Shown one piece after another: positions 1 to 8,516 of a stretch of 64,000 nt of DNA. Numbering within the stretch: the first letter of the stretch is position 1; the number at the start of each line of letters is the position of its first letter. The translations under genes and the position numbers were made by a program. The stretch is from positions 124,001-188,000 of the forward strand of contig NZ_FOVT01000005.1 in the NCBI RefSeq assembly GCF_900115245.1, given 5' to 3'. This DNA is from Mesorhizobium sp. NFR06. GTDB lineage: Bacteria > Pseudomonadota > Alphaproteobacteria > Rhizobiales > Rhizobiaceae. Below the pieces are notes generated by a model, which saw only the letters and a program-made list of their open reading frames with translations, was not told the origin of the DNA and did no database searches.

Positions 1-447
1 ATGTCCGGTTCCGACCGAACCTCCAACGATGATCAATACGCCGACGATCATAACCAGCATGGCGGCGATCGTGACCAGCTGCGGCCGCTCCCGCAGGAAC
101 AGCCAGGACAGCAGCGCCGCGAACACCGTGTTGAAGGCCAGGATGAAGACCAGATCGGCGGTCGAGGTGTGATAGACGGCGATGACGAAGGTTACTCCGG
201 TCAGGCCGTAGCATATGGCCACCACCAGACCCGACCACCCTGGAATGAGTTGCGGCGCGGTTCGGCTCATTGCCCGCCAGACGGCCCAGATCACCAGGGT
301 GGCGATCAGGGCGGTGCCGGTGCGCAGCAACATGATGGTCCACGGGCTGCCGTCCGCCAGTCGGATCAGCGGAATGTCGACGGTCAGCGTCAGCCCGCCT
401 AGGGCGGTGATCAGGAGCCCCTTCGTGTGAGCGTTATGGGAGGACAT
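1..447 (-). CDS. DMT/EamA-family transporter, 3' end cut by window edge
   Basis: The reverse strand from an ATG at 447 stays open to the window edge for 149 codons. The product is very hydrophobic, with about five membrane segments. A short N-terminal tail is followed by a first helix around residues 9-27, and the Arg-Glu-Arg-Pro turn after a TM segment (about residues 120-124) is typical of the end of the first EamA repeat in drug/metabolite transporters. The second EamA repeat lies outside the window. The substrate cannot be inferred. No strong Shine-Dalgarno site precedes the ATG, so the exact start is uncertain. Confidence 0.7.
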   Translation of the reverse strand, partial: MSSHNAHTKGLLITALGGLTLTVDIPLIRLADGSPWTIMLLRTGTALIATLVIWAVWRAMSRTAPQLIPGWSGLVVAICYGLTGVTFVIAVYHTSTADLVFILAFNTVFAALLSWLFLRERPQLVTIAAMLVMIVGVLIIVGGSVGTGH

Positions 448-574
448 GCGGTAAATTTCTCAAGATGAGGCGGAGTGACGCCGATCGGCGCGATTGCACA
501 CTCTCCGCGCGACGGCGGAAAGACCAGGGTCCCCTCCGTGGAAACAGTTTAAGGTCGGGTTCTGGAAAAACTAT

Positions 575-1339
575 TCAGCGACTGACCGCTTCGTGCTCAT
601 AGCGTTCCCAGCCTTTCGGGCCGAGATGCTCCTGCGGCATGAAGCGCATCTTATAGCTCATCTTGCGCGAGCCGTTGACCCAATAGCCGAGATAGACGTG
701 GGGCAGGCCCATCGCCTTGGCGCGGGCGATGTGGTCGAGGATCATGAACGTGCCGAGCGAGCGGTCCTCGAAGTCGGGATTGAAGTAGGAATAGACCATC
801 GACAGCCCGTCGGCCATCTTGTCGGTGAGCGCCACCGCGATCAGTTCGCCCTGACCCTTGCCGGTGATGAAGGTGTCGGGGCCGCGACGCCGGTATTCGA
901 TGATCTTGGTGTCGACATGGGTGTCCTCGACCATCATCGCGTAGTCGAGCACGGTCATGTCCGACATGCCGCCGCGCCGGTGGCGGGCATCGAGATAGCT
1001 GCGGAAGAGCGAATATTGCTCGGTGGACGGCTGCGCGTCATGCATGGCGCCGACCAGATCGGCATTGCGCTGGATGACGCGGCGCATGTTGCGGCTGGGC
1101 TCGAATTCCTGCGCCAGGATGCGCACCGACACACAGGCGCGGCACGACTCGCAGGCCGGGCGGTAGGCGATGTTCTGCGAACGCCGGAAGCCGCCTTGCG
1201 TCAAAAGGTCGTTCATCTCCGACGCCTTGTCGCCGACGAGATGCGTGAACACCTTGCGCTCGAACTGTCCCTCCAGATAAGGGCATGGCGACGGCGCGGT
1301 CAGGAAGAACTGCGGCGACTGGGTCGGATGCTGCGTCAT
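575..1339 (-). CDS. bpt: Aspartate/glutamate leucyltransferase (arginyl-tRNA--protein transferase family)
   Basis: The 254-residue protein has the full length of the bacterial Bpt family. This family moves Leu (or Arg) from aminoacyl-tRNA to the N-terminus of proteins and so marks them for ClpS/ClpAP degradation. The N-terminal ATE domain shows CPYL (residues 19-22) and the cysteine cluster ACESCRAC (62-69). The C-terminal GNAT-like domain carries [16 protein letters not shown] and the closing [14 protein letters not shown] block found in nearly all members. It acts in the cytosol. It is a monocistronic gene on the minus strand; the ATG at 1339 gives the expected N-terminus. Confidence 0.93.
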   Translation of the reverse strand: MTQHPTQSPQFFLTAPSPCPYLEGQFERKVFTHLVGDKASEMNDLLTQGGFRRSQNIAYRPACESCRACVSVRILAQEFEPSRNMRRVIQRNADLVGAMHDAQPSTEQYSLFRSYLDARHRRGGMSDMTVLDYAMMVEDTHVDTKIIEYRRRGPDTFITGKGQGELIAVALTDKMADGLSMVYSYFNPDFEDRSLGTFMILDHIARAKAMGLPHVYLGYWVNGSRKMSYKMRFMPQEHLGPKGWERYEHEAVSR

Positions 1340-1487
1340 CTAATCTTGGAAACGCTCCTGCGAATCGCCCTACCTTTGGCCCGGTCGCCGAAAAATTCAA
1401 CAGGATTGTGATGCCGCGAGGGCCTCGGCCTGTTCATATTTGAGCACAGGCGGCGCAGCGGTCTGATGAACGCGGCCGTGGACACCG

Positions 1488-1958
1488 TCAGATGTCGGTG
1501 CGCGTGACCACGGTGCCGAGCAGCAGGTCGTGCAGCGTGCGCTTGCGGTCGGAGAACAGCGTGACCAAGAGCACCAGCGGCGTCAGGACGACGTTGGCGG
1601 CCCAGAACAGCACCGAGTGCACCACCGCCGTCATGCCATCGATGCGGCTGCCGTCGAGCTTCTCCAGGCGGATGCCCATGATCTTCATGCCGGTCGTCGC
1701 CTGGTCGCGGCTGCCCAGCGTGTTCCAGATGTAGAGAATGGCGACCATCGGCACCAGCACGGAAAACAGCGCCCAGCCGAGGCCGAAGGTCAATAGACCG
1801 AGAATGGCGACCAGGATGGCGAACGGAATGGTCAGCAGCGCGACGAAGAAATAGTCGAGCAGGAAGGCAAAGATGCGCCTTGTCCGCACCCCGCGATAGG
1901 CGCGGGTGTCCTCGAACCTGGTCGTGATGATCTCACCGTCCAATACGCGCGCGTTCAT
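1488..1958 (-). CDS. RDD family membrane protein
   Basis: A 156-residue membrane protein. The Arg-Asp-Asp signature of the RDD family is visible: Arg28 and Asp35 sit in the first helix (RRIFAFLLDYFF), and the second Asp lies in SRDQATTGMKIMGIR. Three to four hydrophobic segments follow the usual RDD pattern. Family members have been linked to ion transport or membrane insertion, but no function can be assigned here. It lies downstream of the ICMT-like gene on the same strand with a gap of about 107 bp, so co-transcription is possible. Confidence 0.85.
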   Translation of the reverse strand: MNARVLDGEIITTRFEDTRAYRGVRTRRIFAFLLDYFFVALLTIPFAILVAILGLLTFGLGWALFSVLVPMVAILYIWNTLGSRDQATTGMKIMGIRLEKLDGSRIDGMTAVVHSVLFWAANVVLTPLVLLVTLFSDRKRTLHDLLLGTVVTRTDI

Positions 1959-2065
1959 GTCCGTTCCTCGATCGCGGCACCCGCAACAAGGCGGCTGCCG
2001 CCTTGTCAGATGGTGAGGGCGGCCCGAAATTCAAGGAACGTGCCGACCAGCAGACCGGCGCGATA

Positions 2066-2836
2066 TCAGAAGATGCCGGGAAAGAGCCTGTAGCGAACGC
2101 GCCCGAGATAGTCGCGATATTCCTGCGTCAGCGCCAGGATGCGCTCCTCGCGCAGGATGCGATGGACCTGAAACAGGGTGATGATCGCATAGACGGCGAA
2201 ATTATAGACCGAGAAGCTCGACAGCAGGAACAGGATGTGCCCGGCCAGATAGCCGGCATAGATCGGGTGCCGCACGTACCGGTAGGCGCCGCCGGTGACG
2301 ACACCGCGATTGGCGGGCAGGATGGCGAAGGAACGGCCAAGCGACATCTTGCCCCATATCACCAGCCACAGCGCCAGGAACTGCAGCGGCGCCGCGATAT
2401 AGAGCGGAATGATCTCGATGCCGTCTTGCAGCGAGACGAAGCCGGAGCCGAAACCGGCCGTCAACGAGACGAAAACGGTGAAGGGACTCCAGTCGCGGAC
2501 AATGGGTCGGCGCGCCAGCAGCAGCCAAATGAAAGTCAGTGCATCGGAAATCATCAGCAGGAGGACGTTCAGGCGGCCTGGATCGATGACCAGCTGGTGT
2601 ACGCCGCGATAGACGAAGAGCGCGGCGACGGCAAGCGCGATGAAGCGGAACAGGCCCTCGCGCAGGTCCGCGAGGACTTCGCTGCTCCGCAGCCCGGACC
2701 AAAAACCTGGTTCCGTGCCAGGCAGCGCATCGCTTTTGAGAATGGTCAACTCTGCTACCCCAGTAATCCCTCGATAGGGACCATTGCACGCAAGCCCTTG
2801 CCGTGGCGTTAAGGTTTCGCGTGCTTTTGGTTGCAT
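2066..2836 (-). CDS. Isoprenylcysteine carboxylmethyltransferase (ICMT/PEMT-like) integral membrane protein
   Basis: A polytopic membrane protein that ends with the methyltransferase signature of the ICMT/phospholipid methyltransferase superfamily: RYVRHPIYAGYLAGHI, then an EERIL...YRDYLGRVRYRLFPG tail that binds S-adenosylmethionine. About five TM segments are visible. Bacterial members are mostly uncharacterised; likely substrates are lipid or small thiol/carboxyl acceptors. The start is uncertain. The ATG at 2836 is used, but a TTG at 2749 would give an N-terminus closer to the conserved region, and the frame is open upstream to 2920. Divergent from sthA. Confidence 0.75.
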   Translation of the reverse strand: MQPKARETLTPRQGLACNGPYRGITGVAELTILKSDALPGTEPGFWSGLRSSEVLADLREGLFRFIALAVAALFVYRGVHQLVIDPGRLNVLLLMISDALTFIWLLLARRPIVRDWSPFTVFVSLTAGFGSGFVSLQDGIEIIPLYIAAPLQFLALWLVIWGKMSLGRSFAILPANRGVVTGGAYRYVRHPIYAGYLAGHILFLLSSFSVYNFAVYAIITLFQVHRILREERILALTQEYRDYLGRVRYRLFPGIF

Positions 2837-2936
2837 CAGGCGAATTCGTCTTGCCGCGCGGGAATGGTGCGTTGGCAGTTGAACATGACATTCGTCCCGG
2901 TCTAGCTTGCTGCGGCGCACAAAGAGGGCGGGGACA

Positions 2937-4325
2937 ATGGACTACGATATGCTGGTCATCGGCAGCGGGCCTTCGGGGCGCCGCGCGGCCGTGCAGTCGG
3001 CCAAGCTCGGCAAATCGGTGCTGGTGGTCGACAGGGGCCGACGGCTGGGCGGCGTGTCAGTGCATACCGGCACCATTCCGTCGAAAACGCTGCGCGAGAC
3101 GGTGCTCAACCTCTCCGGCTGGCGTGAGCGCGGCTTCTACGGGCGCGGCTACCGCGTCAAGCAGGACATTTCGATTAGCGATCTGGTCGATCGGCTGCAC
3201 AAGACGCTCGACCACGAGGTCGAGGTGCTGCAGCACCAATTCATGCGCAACACGGTGAGGAGCGCACGTGCCGCGGTAAAGTTCCTCACGCCGAACAAGG
3301 TCAGCCTGACCGCCGACAATGGCGATTACAGCGAGGTCGGCTTTGCCAACGCGCTGATCGCCGTCGGCACCAGGCCGCATCGGCCGGCCGATGTGCCCTT
3401 CGACAAGAAGCGCGTCTTCGACAGCGACGAAATGCTGGAACTCCATCGTCTGCCGCGCACGCTGACCGTGATCGGCGCCGGCGTCATCGGCGTCGAATAC
3501 GCCACCATCTTTTCGGCGCTGGATGTGCCGGTGACATTGGTCGAGCCGCGCAACACCATCCTCGACTTCATCGATCGCGAGATCGTCGACGACTTCATCC
3601 ACCAGATGCGCGACCGTGGCATGACCATCCGTCTCGGCAGCACGGTGAAGGAGATCGCCTCGAAACACGACCACGCCGAGGTAACGCTGGCGGATGGCCG
3701 CACCATCCGCTCAGAGATGGTGCTCTACGCCGCAGGCCGCACCGGCAATGTCGCCAGCCTCGGCCTCGACACAGTGGGCATCGAGGCGGATTCAAGGGGC
3801 CGCATCAAGGTCGATCCGCAAACCTTTCAAACCAGTGTGCCGAACATCTACGCCTCCGGCGACGTCATCGGTTTCCCGAGCCTGGCCTCGACCTCGATGG
3901 AGCAGGGCCGGGTGGCGGCCTGTCACGCCTTCGGCGTCAACCTGCCGCCGCCGCCGGAAAGCTTTCCCTATGGCATCTACGCCGTGCCGGAGATCTCGAC
4001 CGTCGGCCAATCCGAGGAGCAGGTGCGCGAGAGCGGCGCCGCCTACGAGGTCGGCCTGGCGCGTTTTCGCGAAACTTCGCGTGGCCATATCATGGGCGTC
4101 AGCAGCGGCTTCCTGAAGCTGTTGTTCTCGGTCGAGACGCGACGGCTGCTCGGCGCCCACATCGTCGGCGAGGGCGCCACCGAACTCATCCATATCGGCC
4201 AGGCGGTGATCAACCTGGGCGGCACGGTCGACTTCTTCGTCAACAACACCTTCAACTATCCGACACTGGCCGAGGCCTACAAGATCGCGGGCCTGGATGC
4301 CTGGAACAGGATGGGGCAGGGCTAA
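2937..4325 (+). CDS. sthA: Si-specific NAD(P)+ transhydrogenase (soluble pyridine nucleotide transhydrogenase)
   Basis: A 462-residue flavoprotein disulfide-reductase fold enzyme that exchanges hydride between NADPH and NAD+. The N-terminal FAD motif is GSGPSGRRAA (from residue 9). The active-site region reads GGVSVHTGTIPSKTLRE, so the CxxxxC redox pair of lipoamide dehydrogenases is absent while TIPSK is kept, which is the hallmark of SthA. A second Rossmann motif, GAGVIGVEYA, binds NAD(P). The C-terminal dimerisation domain contains NYPTLAEAYKIA. The ATG at 2937 is preceded by an AGGGCGGGG Shine-Dalgarno stretch; the ten codons upstream of it are probably not translated. Monocistronic. Confidence 0.92.
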   Translation: MDYDMLVIGSGPSGRRAAVQSAKLGKSVLVVDRGRRLGGVSVHTGTIPSKTLRETVLNLSGWRERGFYGRGYRVKQDISISDLVDRLHKTLDHEVEVLQHQFMRNTVRSARAAVKFLTPNKVSLTADNGDYSEVGFANALIAVGTRPHRPADVPFDKKRVFDSDEMLELHRLPRTLTVIGAGVIGVEYATIFSALDVPVTLVEPRNTILDFIDREIVDDFIHQMRDRGMTIRLGSTVKEIASKHDHAEVTLADGRTIRSEMVLYAAGRTGNVASLGLDTVGIEADSRGRIKVDPQTFQTSVPNIYASGDVIGFPSLASTSMEQGRVAACHAFGVNLPPPPESFPYGIYAVPEISTVGQSEEQVRESGAAYEVGLARFRETSRGHIMGVSSGFLKLLFSVETRRLLGAHIVGEGATELIHIGQAVINLGGTVDFFVNNTFNYPTLAEAYKIAGLDAWNRMGQG

Positions 4326-4422
4326 GGCTTTCGGCGCGGTCGACCAAGAATGCTCCTAGGGCAGTCTTGATGTCTGGATCAGTTGACCAAAGAATCCAAA
4401 TCGCCTCCGAGCGCTTCGAAGT

Positions 4423-5115
4423 TCAGGCGGCTGCCATAGGCCCTGCCAGCCACTGCCGCACGATCGCCGCGTCGGTATCGCCGAATTCGTGCCCCGAAGG
4501 AACAATGCGGGCGTCGACCTCGGCGCCGCGCTGGCTGAACAGCGTCACCAGAGCCGGCGCGAAGGGGCCGTAGGTCGTGTCGGCGGCGCCGGCGACGATC
4601 AGCACGCGAGTGCCGCCGAGATCGGTCATCGGCGACGTGTCGAGCACCGGCATCGCCCGCAAGAGAGCCGCCTGCCTGACGAGGCCGGGATGAAGCAGCA
4701 TCAGGCTCGAGACGACGTTGGCGCCGTTCGAATAGCCAAGGAAGGTCGCACGCTGTAGGTCGAGCCCATGTCGCCTCGCGGCTTCCGCTGCGAACTGGGC
4801 ATAGGCGGCCGTCTCGGCACGGATGGAGGTTTGTTCGAAACTGGTCGGCGTGATCCGCTCGAACCAACGAAATCCGTCCTCTTGCGGAATGCGGCCGCGC
4901 GCCGCGACAACCACCGCCCGTGGCGCAATTTGCATCGCCAGCGGCAGCATCGTCGTCTCGTCGACGCCGGACCCGTGCAGCACGAACAGGCATTCGCCGC
5001 TAGCCTTTACCGGCCTCAACAGGCGGTAGGCGAAAGCGAGGTCGCGGCGAAGAATGCTGTTTTCGCCGTTATATTCGGACATGCTCATATCCAATTGATT
5101 CCATGAGAGATTCAT
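4423..5115 (-). CDS. Alpha/beta hydrolase, phospholipase/carboxylesterase type
   Basis: A 230-residue serine hydrolase of the small carboxylesterase/phospholipase group. The strand-loop FVLHGSGVDE (44-53) gives the oxyanion hole. The nucleophile elbow is GYSNGAN (Ser129). The acid is probably Asp179 (AGAADTTYGP) and the base His209 in PSGHEFGDTD. The frame is open far upstream, but the region before the ATG at 5115 looks non-coding; ATGs at 5088 and 5082 are alternative starts. Probably a soluble esterase; the substrate is unknown. Confidence 0.82.
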   Translation of the reverse strand: MNLSWNQLDMSMSEYNGENSILRRDLAFAYRLLRPVKASGECLFVLHGSGVDETTMLPLAMQIAPRAVVVAARGRIPQEDGFRWFERITPTSFEQTSIRAETAAYAQFAAEAARRHGLDLQRATFLGYSNGANVVSSLMLLHPGLVRQAALLRAMPVLDTSPMTDLGGTRVLIVAGAADTTYGPFAPALVTLFSQRGAEVDARIVPSGHEFGDTDAAIVRQWLAGPMAAA

Positions 5116-5286
5116 TGATTTGCCGGCTTCAAAACGGAATATTTTCGCGCTCCGCGAAAGTTGATTGAACCAGGCGCATTTCAGTCCGTTTCTGCGCCGA
5201 TACACTCCCCCGTGGGAGGAATCGAAGCGGTGCGCCCGGGGGTCGCATTGCTGGCTATGAACAACCAGCTTTGAGGCCTTTTGTCG

Positions 5287-6504
5287 ATGACCACCCCTGT
5301 TTCCAACGATCGCGACAAGCGTATCGACGATCGCGACAAGCGTATCGGCGAGCGCGACACGCGTATCGACGTGCTGCGCGCGCTCGCGCTGCTCACCATT
5401 TTCGTCGACCATGTGCCCGGCACCGTCTTCGAGAACTGGACCTACAAGAATTTCGGCTTCTCCGACGCGGCCGAAGCCTTCGTGCTGATCTCCGGCATCT
5501 CGGTGGCGCTGGCCTATGGGACGAAGTTCAAGTCGGGCGGCCGGTTGCTCGCGACTTTGAAGATGTGGCGGCGCGCCGGCGTGCTCTACATCTCCCACAT
5601 CGTCATCACGATGGTGGTGATAGCGCTGTTCTGCGCTGCCGCGGTGTTCGCGCACCGGCCGGAAATGCTGACGATGATCAACATCGAACCCTTGATGCGC
5701 AACACGCCGCAAGTGCTGCTCGGCATCGTCACGCTCGGCCACCAGCTCGGCTACAACAACATTCTGCCGGTCTATGCCGCGCTACTTCTGGCGGCGCCGG
5801 CGTTCGTGCTGTTCGTCAGCTATCGGCCGGTGCCGGCACTGATCCTGTCCGGTCTCGTCTGGCTCGCTGCCGGCATCTGGCAGATTGCGCCGCCGAACTA
5901 TCCCGAGCCCGGCCTCTGGTTCCTCAACCCGCTGTCCTGGCAGTTCCTGTTCAACATCGGCCTTGCCGCCATGCTGCATGTCAAGCGCGGCGGGCGGATC
6001 CCGTTCAATCCATGGCTGCTGGGTGCCGCCGGCGTCTATGTCGTCGGCGCGGCGATCTGGGTGCACAGCCCGCTCTGGGGTCAGATCACCTGGTTCAACC
6101 TGCCGGTGGTGATCGGAGGCTTCGACAAGACATTCCTGTCGCTGCCGCGGCTGCTGCACATCCTCGCGGTCAGCTATATGATCGTCGTGTTGCCGGCGGT
6201 CTCGAACGTCTTCCGCGTCCGGCCCGACAATCCGATGGCGATCCTGGGCAAGCGCTCGCTGCCGGTGTTCATTGCCGGCACGCTGCTTGCCATGGCGGCG
6301 CAGGCGCTGAAGCTGATCAACCCTGGCGGCCTTGCCTACGACACGCTCCTGATCGCCGCGGGCATCGCCATGCAGTTCGCGCTTGCGCTCTATCTCGAAT
6401 GGCTTGCCGGCCTCGGCCCGTCTCGTGCCAGGCCGGTGCGCGAGGAACCTGCGCGCACGCCGTTCGGCGCCCGACCGCTGCCGGCAAGGGCGGGAGGCTA
6501 TTGA
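5287..6504 (+). CDS. opgC: OpgC-family integral membrane acyltransferase
   Basis: About 405 residues with roughly ten TM helices, matching the OpgC domain. OpgC proteins transfer succinyl groups onto periplasmic osmoregulated glucans. The first helix region RIDVLRALALLTIFVDHVPG and the following ENWTYKNFGFSDAAEAFVLISG are characteristic of the family. The soluble N-terminus holds three tandem 7-residue units (DRDKRID, DRDKRIG, ERDTRID) encoded by 21-bp DNA repeats at 5308-5370. A TTG two codons upstream (5281) is the alternative start. It stands alone, 170 bp from the divergent esterase. Confidence 0.85.
   Translation: MTTPVSNDRDKRIDDRDKRIGERDTRIDVLRALALLTIFVDHVPGTVFENWTYKNFGFSDAAEAFVLISGISVALAYGTKFKSGGRLLATLKMWRRAGVLYISHIVITMVVIALFCAAAVFAHRPEMLTMINIEPLMRNTPQVLLGIVTLGHQLGYNNILPVYAALLLAAPAFVLFVSYRPVPALILSGLVWLAAGIWQIAPPNYPEPGLWFLNPLSWQFLFNIGLAAMLHVKRGGRIPFNPWLLGAAGVYVVGAAIWVHSPLWGQITWFNLPVVIGGFDKTFLSLPRLLHILAVSYMIVVLPAVSNVFRVRPDNPMAILGKRSLPVFIAGTLLAMAAQALKLINPGGLAYDTLLIAAGIAMQFALALYLEWLAGLGPSRARPVREEPARTPFGARPLPARAGGY
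5308..5370 (+). repeat. Three tandem 21-bp repeats within the opgC N-terminal coding region
   Basis: Units at 5308-5328, 5329-5349 and 5350-5370. The first two differ at one base; the third differs at three to four positions. Each encodes one charged heptad (D/E-R-D-K/T-R-I-D/G). Because 21 bp is a multiple of three, copy-number changes would keep the reading frame. Confidence 0.95.
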
Positions 6505-6511
6505 GTTTTGC

Positions 6512-7591
6512 TCAACCCTTGCGGACCGGGCCGGTCGAGGCTCTGACGATCAGCTCGACGCCCATCGTCTCGCGCCGCACCGTGCCGTCATGGTCGAGGA
6601 TCATGCGGGCGGCGCGGCGGCCGATCTCGGTGATCGGCTGGGCGATCGTGGTCAGCGGCGGCGTGCACAGCGCGCCGTCCGGCACGCCGTCGAAACCGAC
6701 GATGGAGACGTCCTGCGGCACCTTGACACCTCGCCCGGTCAGCCATTCGATGGCGATCAGCGCCATGCGGTCCGACATCGTAAGGATGGCGGTCGGCGGC
6801 TCACCCTTGGCGAAGATCGCCTCGAGGCCAGCCCGGGTGCTCTTCTCCTCGTTCTCGGTTTCGTAGACCGGGATTTTCGCCGTATCGATGCCGAAGCGCG
6901 AAAGCTCCTCGAAATACCCGGCGAGACGATCGCGCGTTCCCGTGTAGACCGCCGAGCGGACCATTTCCGGCGTGACGAAACCGGTGCGGTCCTCGCCGAG
7001 GGTCAGCGACAGCACGGCGAAACGGCGATGTCCGAGTTCGGCAAGATGGCGCGCGGCGAGCCGTCCGCCAGCGATGTTGTCGACGCCGATCGCCGAGATG
7101 GTCTCATCATGGAAACCGAGCTCCAGCGCCACGAACGGCAGCCTGCGCTCGCGCGTAAGTTCGACGAGACGCGAGCCGCCTTCGATGCAGAACAGGATGA
7201 AGCCGTCGACCAGCGCGCTCTGGATGTTCCAGGCGAGCTTCTCCTGGTTGGCGGCCGACACAAGTGCGATTCCCGCTCCCGTGGCGTCGCAGGCTTCCGA
7301 GATGCCGGCCATCATGACGCGGGCAAAGGGATCCTCGAAGAAGTAGGAAAGGGGCTCGGTCGTGCCGACGCCGATGGCGTTGACTTTGCCGGCGCGCAGC
7401 AGGCGGCCCTTCGGGTCCGGCCCGGCATAGCCCATCGCCTCCGCCACCGCCTTGACCCGCTCGCGCACTTCCTGGCGCACGACCTCCGGGCGGCTGAAGA
7501 CGTTGGAGGCCGTGCCATGCGAGACGCCCGCGGCCTTGGCGATATCCGCCAGCCGGATCGGTCGAGCTTGGCCTTCGATCGCTGATGTCAT
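6512..7591 (-). CDS. LacI-family transcriptional regulator
   Basis: A 359-residue LacI/GalR protein. The N-terminal helix-turn-helix IRLADIAKAAGVSHGTASNVF (about residues 12-32) is followed by the hinge helix VAEAMGYAGPDPKGRLLRAG. The periplasmic-binding-like effector domain contains the family stretch SIVGFDGVPDGALCTPPLTTI. It probably binds a sugar or sugar derivative; the ligand is unknown. ATG 7591 has GGGAG seven bases upstream; an in-frame ATG at 7657 is less likely. Two palindromes (7663-7676, 7712-7725) lie between this gene and the divergent small ORFs, and a third lies at 7943-7956, suggesting autoregulation and control of those ORFs. Confidence 0.9.
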   Translation of the reverse strand: MTSAIEGQARPIRLADIAKAAGVSHGTASNVFSRPEVVRQEVRERVKAVAEAMGYAGPDPKGRLLRAGKVNAIGVGTTEPLSYFFEDPFARVMMAGISEACDATGAGIALVSAANQEKLAWNIQSALVDGFILFCIEGGSRLVELTRERRLPFVALELGFHDETISAIGVDNIAGGRLAARHLAELGHRRFAVLSLTLGEDRTGFVTPEMVRSAVYTGTRDRLAGYFEELSRFGIDTAKIPVYETENEEKSTRAGLEAIFAKGEPPTAILTMSDRMALIAIEWLTGRGVKVPQDVSIVGFDGVPDGALCTPPLTTIAQPITEIGRRAARMILDHDGTVRRETMGVELIVRASTGPVRKG

Positions 7592-7662
7592 CTCTGTTCT
7601 CCCGGGACCGCCCTTTGCAATACATGGACGGGGATCGATCTCCGGTCCATCTATCATTTTTA

Positions 7663-7676
7663 TTGGATCGATTCAA
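7663..7676. promoter_or_regulatory. Putative LacI-family operator O1
   Basis: TTGGATCGATTCAA, a 14-bp near-perfect palindrome centred on ATCGAT, the CG-centred type bound by LacI/GalR proteins. It is 72 bp upstream of the LacI gene start. Its centre is 49 bp from the second copy, a spacing that would allow looping or co-operative binding. Confidence 0.75.
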
Positions 7677-7711
7677 ATTTCCGCTTGACTGCGATTGCAG
7701 GAGGCGTATTT

Positions 7712-7725
7712 TTGAATCGATCCAA
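7712..7725. promoter_or_regulatory. Putative LacI-family operator O2
   Basis: TTGAATCGATCCAA is the exact reverse complement of the sequence at 7663-7676, i.e. the same site in the opposite orientation. It lies 46 bp before the first small ORF (ATG 7772), where it could block a promoter. Confidence 0.75.
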
Positions 7726-7771
7726 ATCGGTAATTCCGCTGGTTTGGAACAGGTTCAGAAGGGAGGGTGCC

Positions 7772-7915
7772 ATGCATCCGGTCAATTTTTTATTCGAGGA
7801 CATCTACGGCAACGATTGGGGCATCGCCTCGGCCGCAACGAGCCAGAAGCGCCGCGGCAAGGCAAGCCCGTGGAAACGCGAGCTGCGCTTCATCGTGGAG
7901 CGCAAGCGCGGCTGA
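7772..7915 (+). CDS. Micro-protein A (47 aa) in a LacI-controlled locus, unknown function
   Basis: ATG 7772 is preceded by GAAGGGAGGG, a strong Shine-Dalgarno site. The 47-residue product begins MHPVNFLFEDIYGNDWGI and ends in a basic tail (KRRGKASPWKREL, ERKRG). Its first 18 residues are identical at 12 positions to micro-protein B just downstream, which argues that both are real genes: two similar N-termini, each with its own ribosome binding site and operator. I do not recognise the family. There is no clear TM segment or signal peptide. The aromatic/acidic head and Arg/Lys-rich tail could suit a small protein- or nucleic-acid-binding peptide, but that is speculation. A longer TTG start at 7685 is unlikely because operator O2 lies inside it. 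Confidence 0.65.
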   Translation: MHPVNFLFEDIYGNDWGIASAATSQKRRGKASPWKRELRFIVERKRG

Positions 7916-7942
7916 GCCACGGCCACTTTTCGCGCCGATATG

Positions 7943-7956
7943 TTGGATCGATTCAA
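7943..7956. promoter_or_regulatory. Putative LacI-family operator O3
   Basis: TTGGATCGATTCAA, identical to the site at 7663-7676. It lies in the 58-bp gap between the two micro-protein ORFs, 18 bp before the ATG of the second one. A third identical site inside the operon suggests either a separate promoter for micro-protein B or DNA looping to O1/O2. Confidence 0.75.
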
Positions 7957-7973
7957 TGCGAAGGAGAAGCAGC

Positions 7974-8105
7974 ATGCATCCGATTGGTCATCTGTTTCAG
8001 GACATCTACCGCAACTACTGGGGCATCACGCCCGGAACCGAGCAGCCGGAACGGCGACGCGCCGGCGAGCAGCCCGCGCGAAAGCGGCGGAGCAGCCGAA
8101 AATAG
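7974..8105 (+). CDS. Micro-protein B (43 aa), paralogue of micro-protein A
   Basis: ATG 7974 follows GAAGGAGAAG at suitable spacing. The product starts MHPIGHLFQDIYRNYWGI and ends in a highly basic tail (ERRRAGEQPARKRRSSRK). The shared core with micro-protein A is MHP-x3-LF-x-DIY-x-N-x-WGI. The similarity at DNA level around both starts suggests tandem duplication. It ends one base before the convergent DUF423 gene stop. Function unknown; expression probably depends on the adjacent LacI regulator. Confidence 0.65.
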   Translation: MHPIGHLFQDIYRNYWGITPGTEQPERRRAGEQPARKRRSSRK

Positions 8106-8106
8106 T

Positions 8107-8481
8107 TTAAGGGCGAGGACGCCATAGCGCCGAGACGGCGATCGCCACCCAGCCGGCGATCAGCAGCGTGCCGCCGATCGGCGCCGACATCGGAAACAAT
8201 CGCGAGCCGAGAAAGTCGCGGGCGAGCAGATCGCCGCAGAACAGGAGCAGGCCCGCCAGCAGCACGAGGCTGGCGATCCTGAGGCAGCGGTTGGCGCCGG
8301 CGAGGCCGACGGCCAGGAACACCGGCGCATGCATCAGGAGGAAGTTGGCCGCCGTGCCGGTGAAGGCGCCGCCGCGATGCGCGGCGGCCGCCGACAGCGC
8401 CACGCCGGCTGCGCCGACAAGCCCACCGGCCAGCACGAGCAAGCGGCTACCGCCGTTGATAGGGTTTGCCGGTACGCTCAT
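8107..8481 (-). CDS. DUF423 family membrane protein
   Basis: A 124-residue protein with four hydrophobic helices, the normal size and topology of the DUF423 (YgdD-like) family. Conserved features include the ALSAAAAHRGGAF segment after helix one and the C-terminal FPMSAPIGGTLLIAGW block. Function unknown in the family; predicted inner membrane. It lies 35 bp downstream of the MFS transporter on the same strand and is probably co-transcribed. The frame is open further upstream, but the ATG at 8481 matches the family N-terminus. Confidence 0.88.
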   Translation of the reverse strand: MSVPANPINGGSRLLVLAGGLVGAAGVALSAAAAHRGGAFTGTAANFLLMHAPVFLAVGLAGANRCLRIASLVLLAGLLLFCGDLLARDFLGSRLFPMSAPIGGTLLIAGWVAIAVSALWRPRP

Positions 8482-8516
8482 GGGGCTCCATCGTGGCTGG
8501 CCGAGGAAGCGGACCG

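Noticed and set aside
7685..7771. Longer N-terminus for micro-protein A from TTG 7685
   Set aside because: It would place operator O2 inside the coding region and lose the shared MHP start and strong RBS seen in both paralogues.
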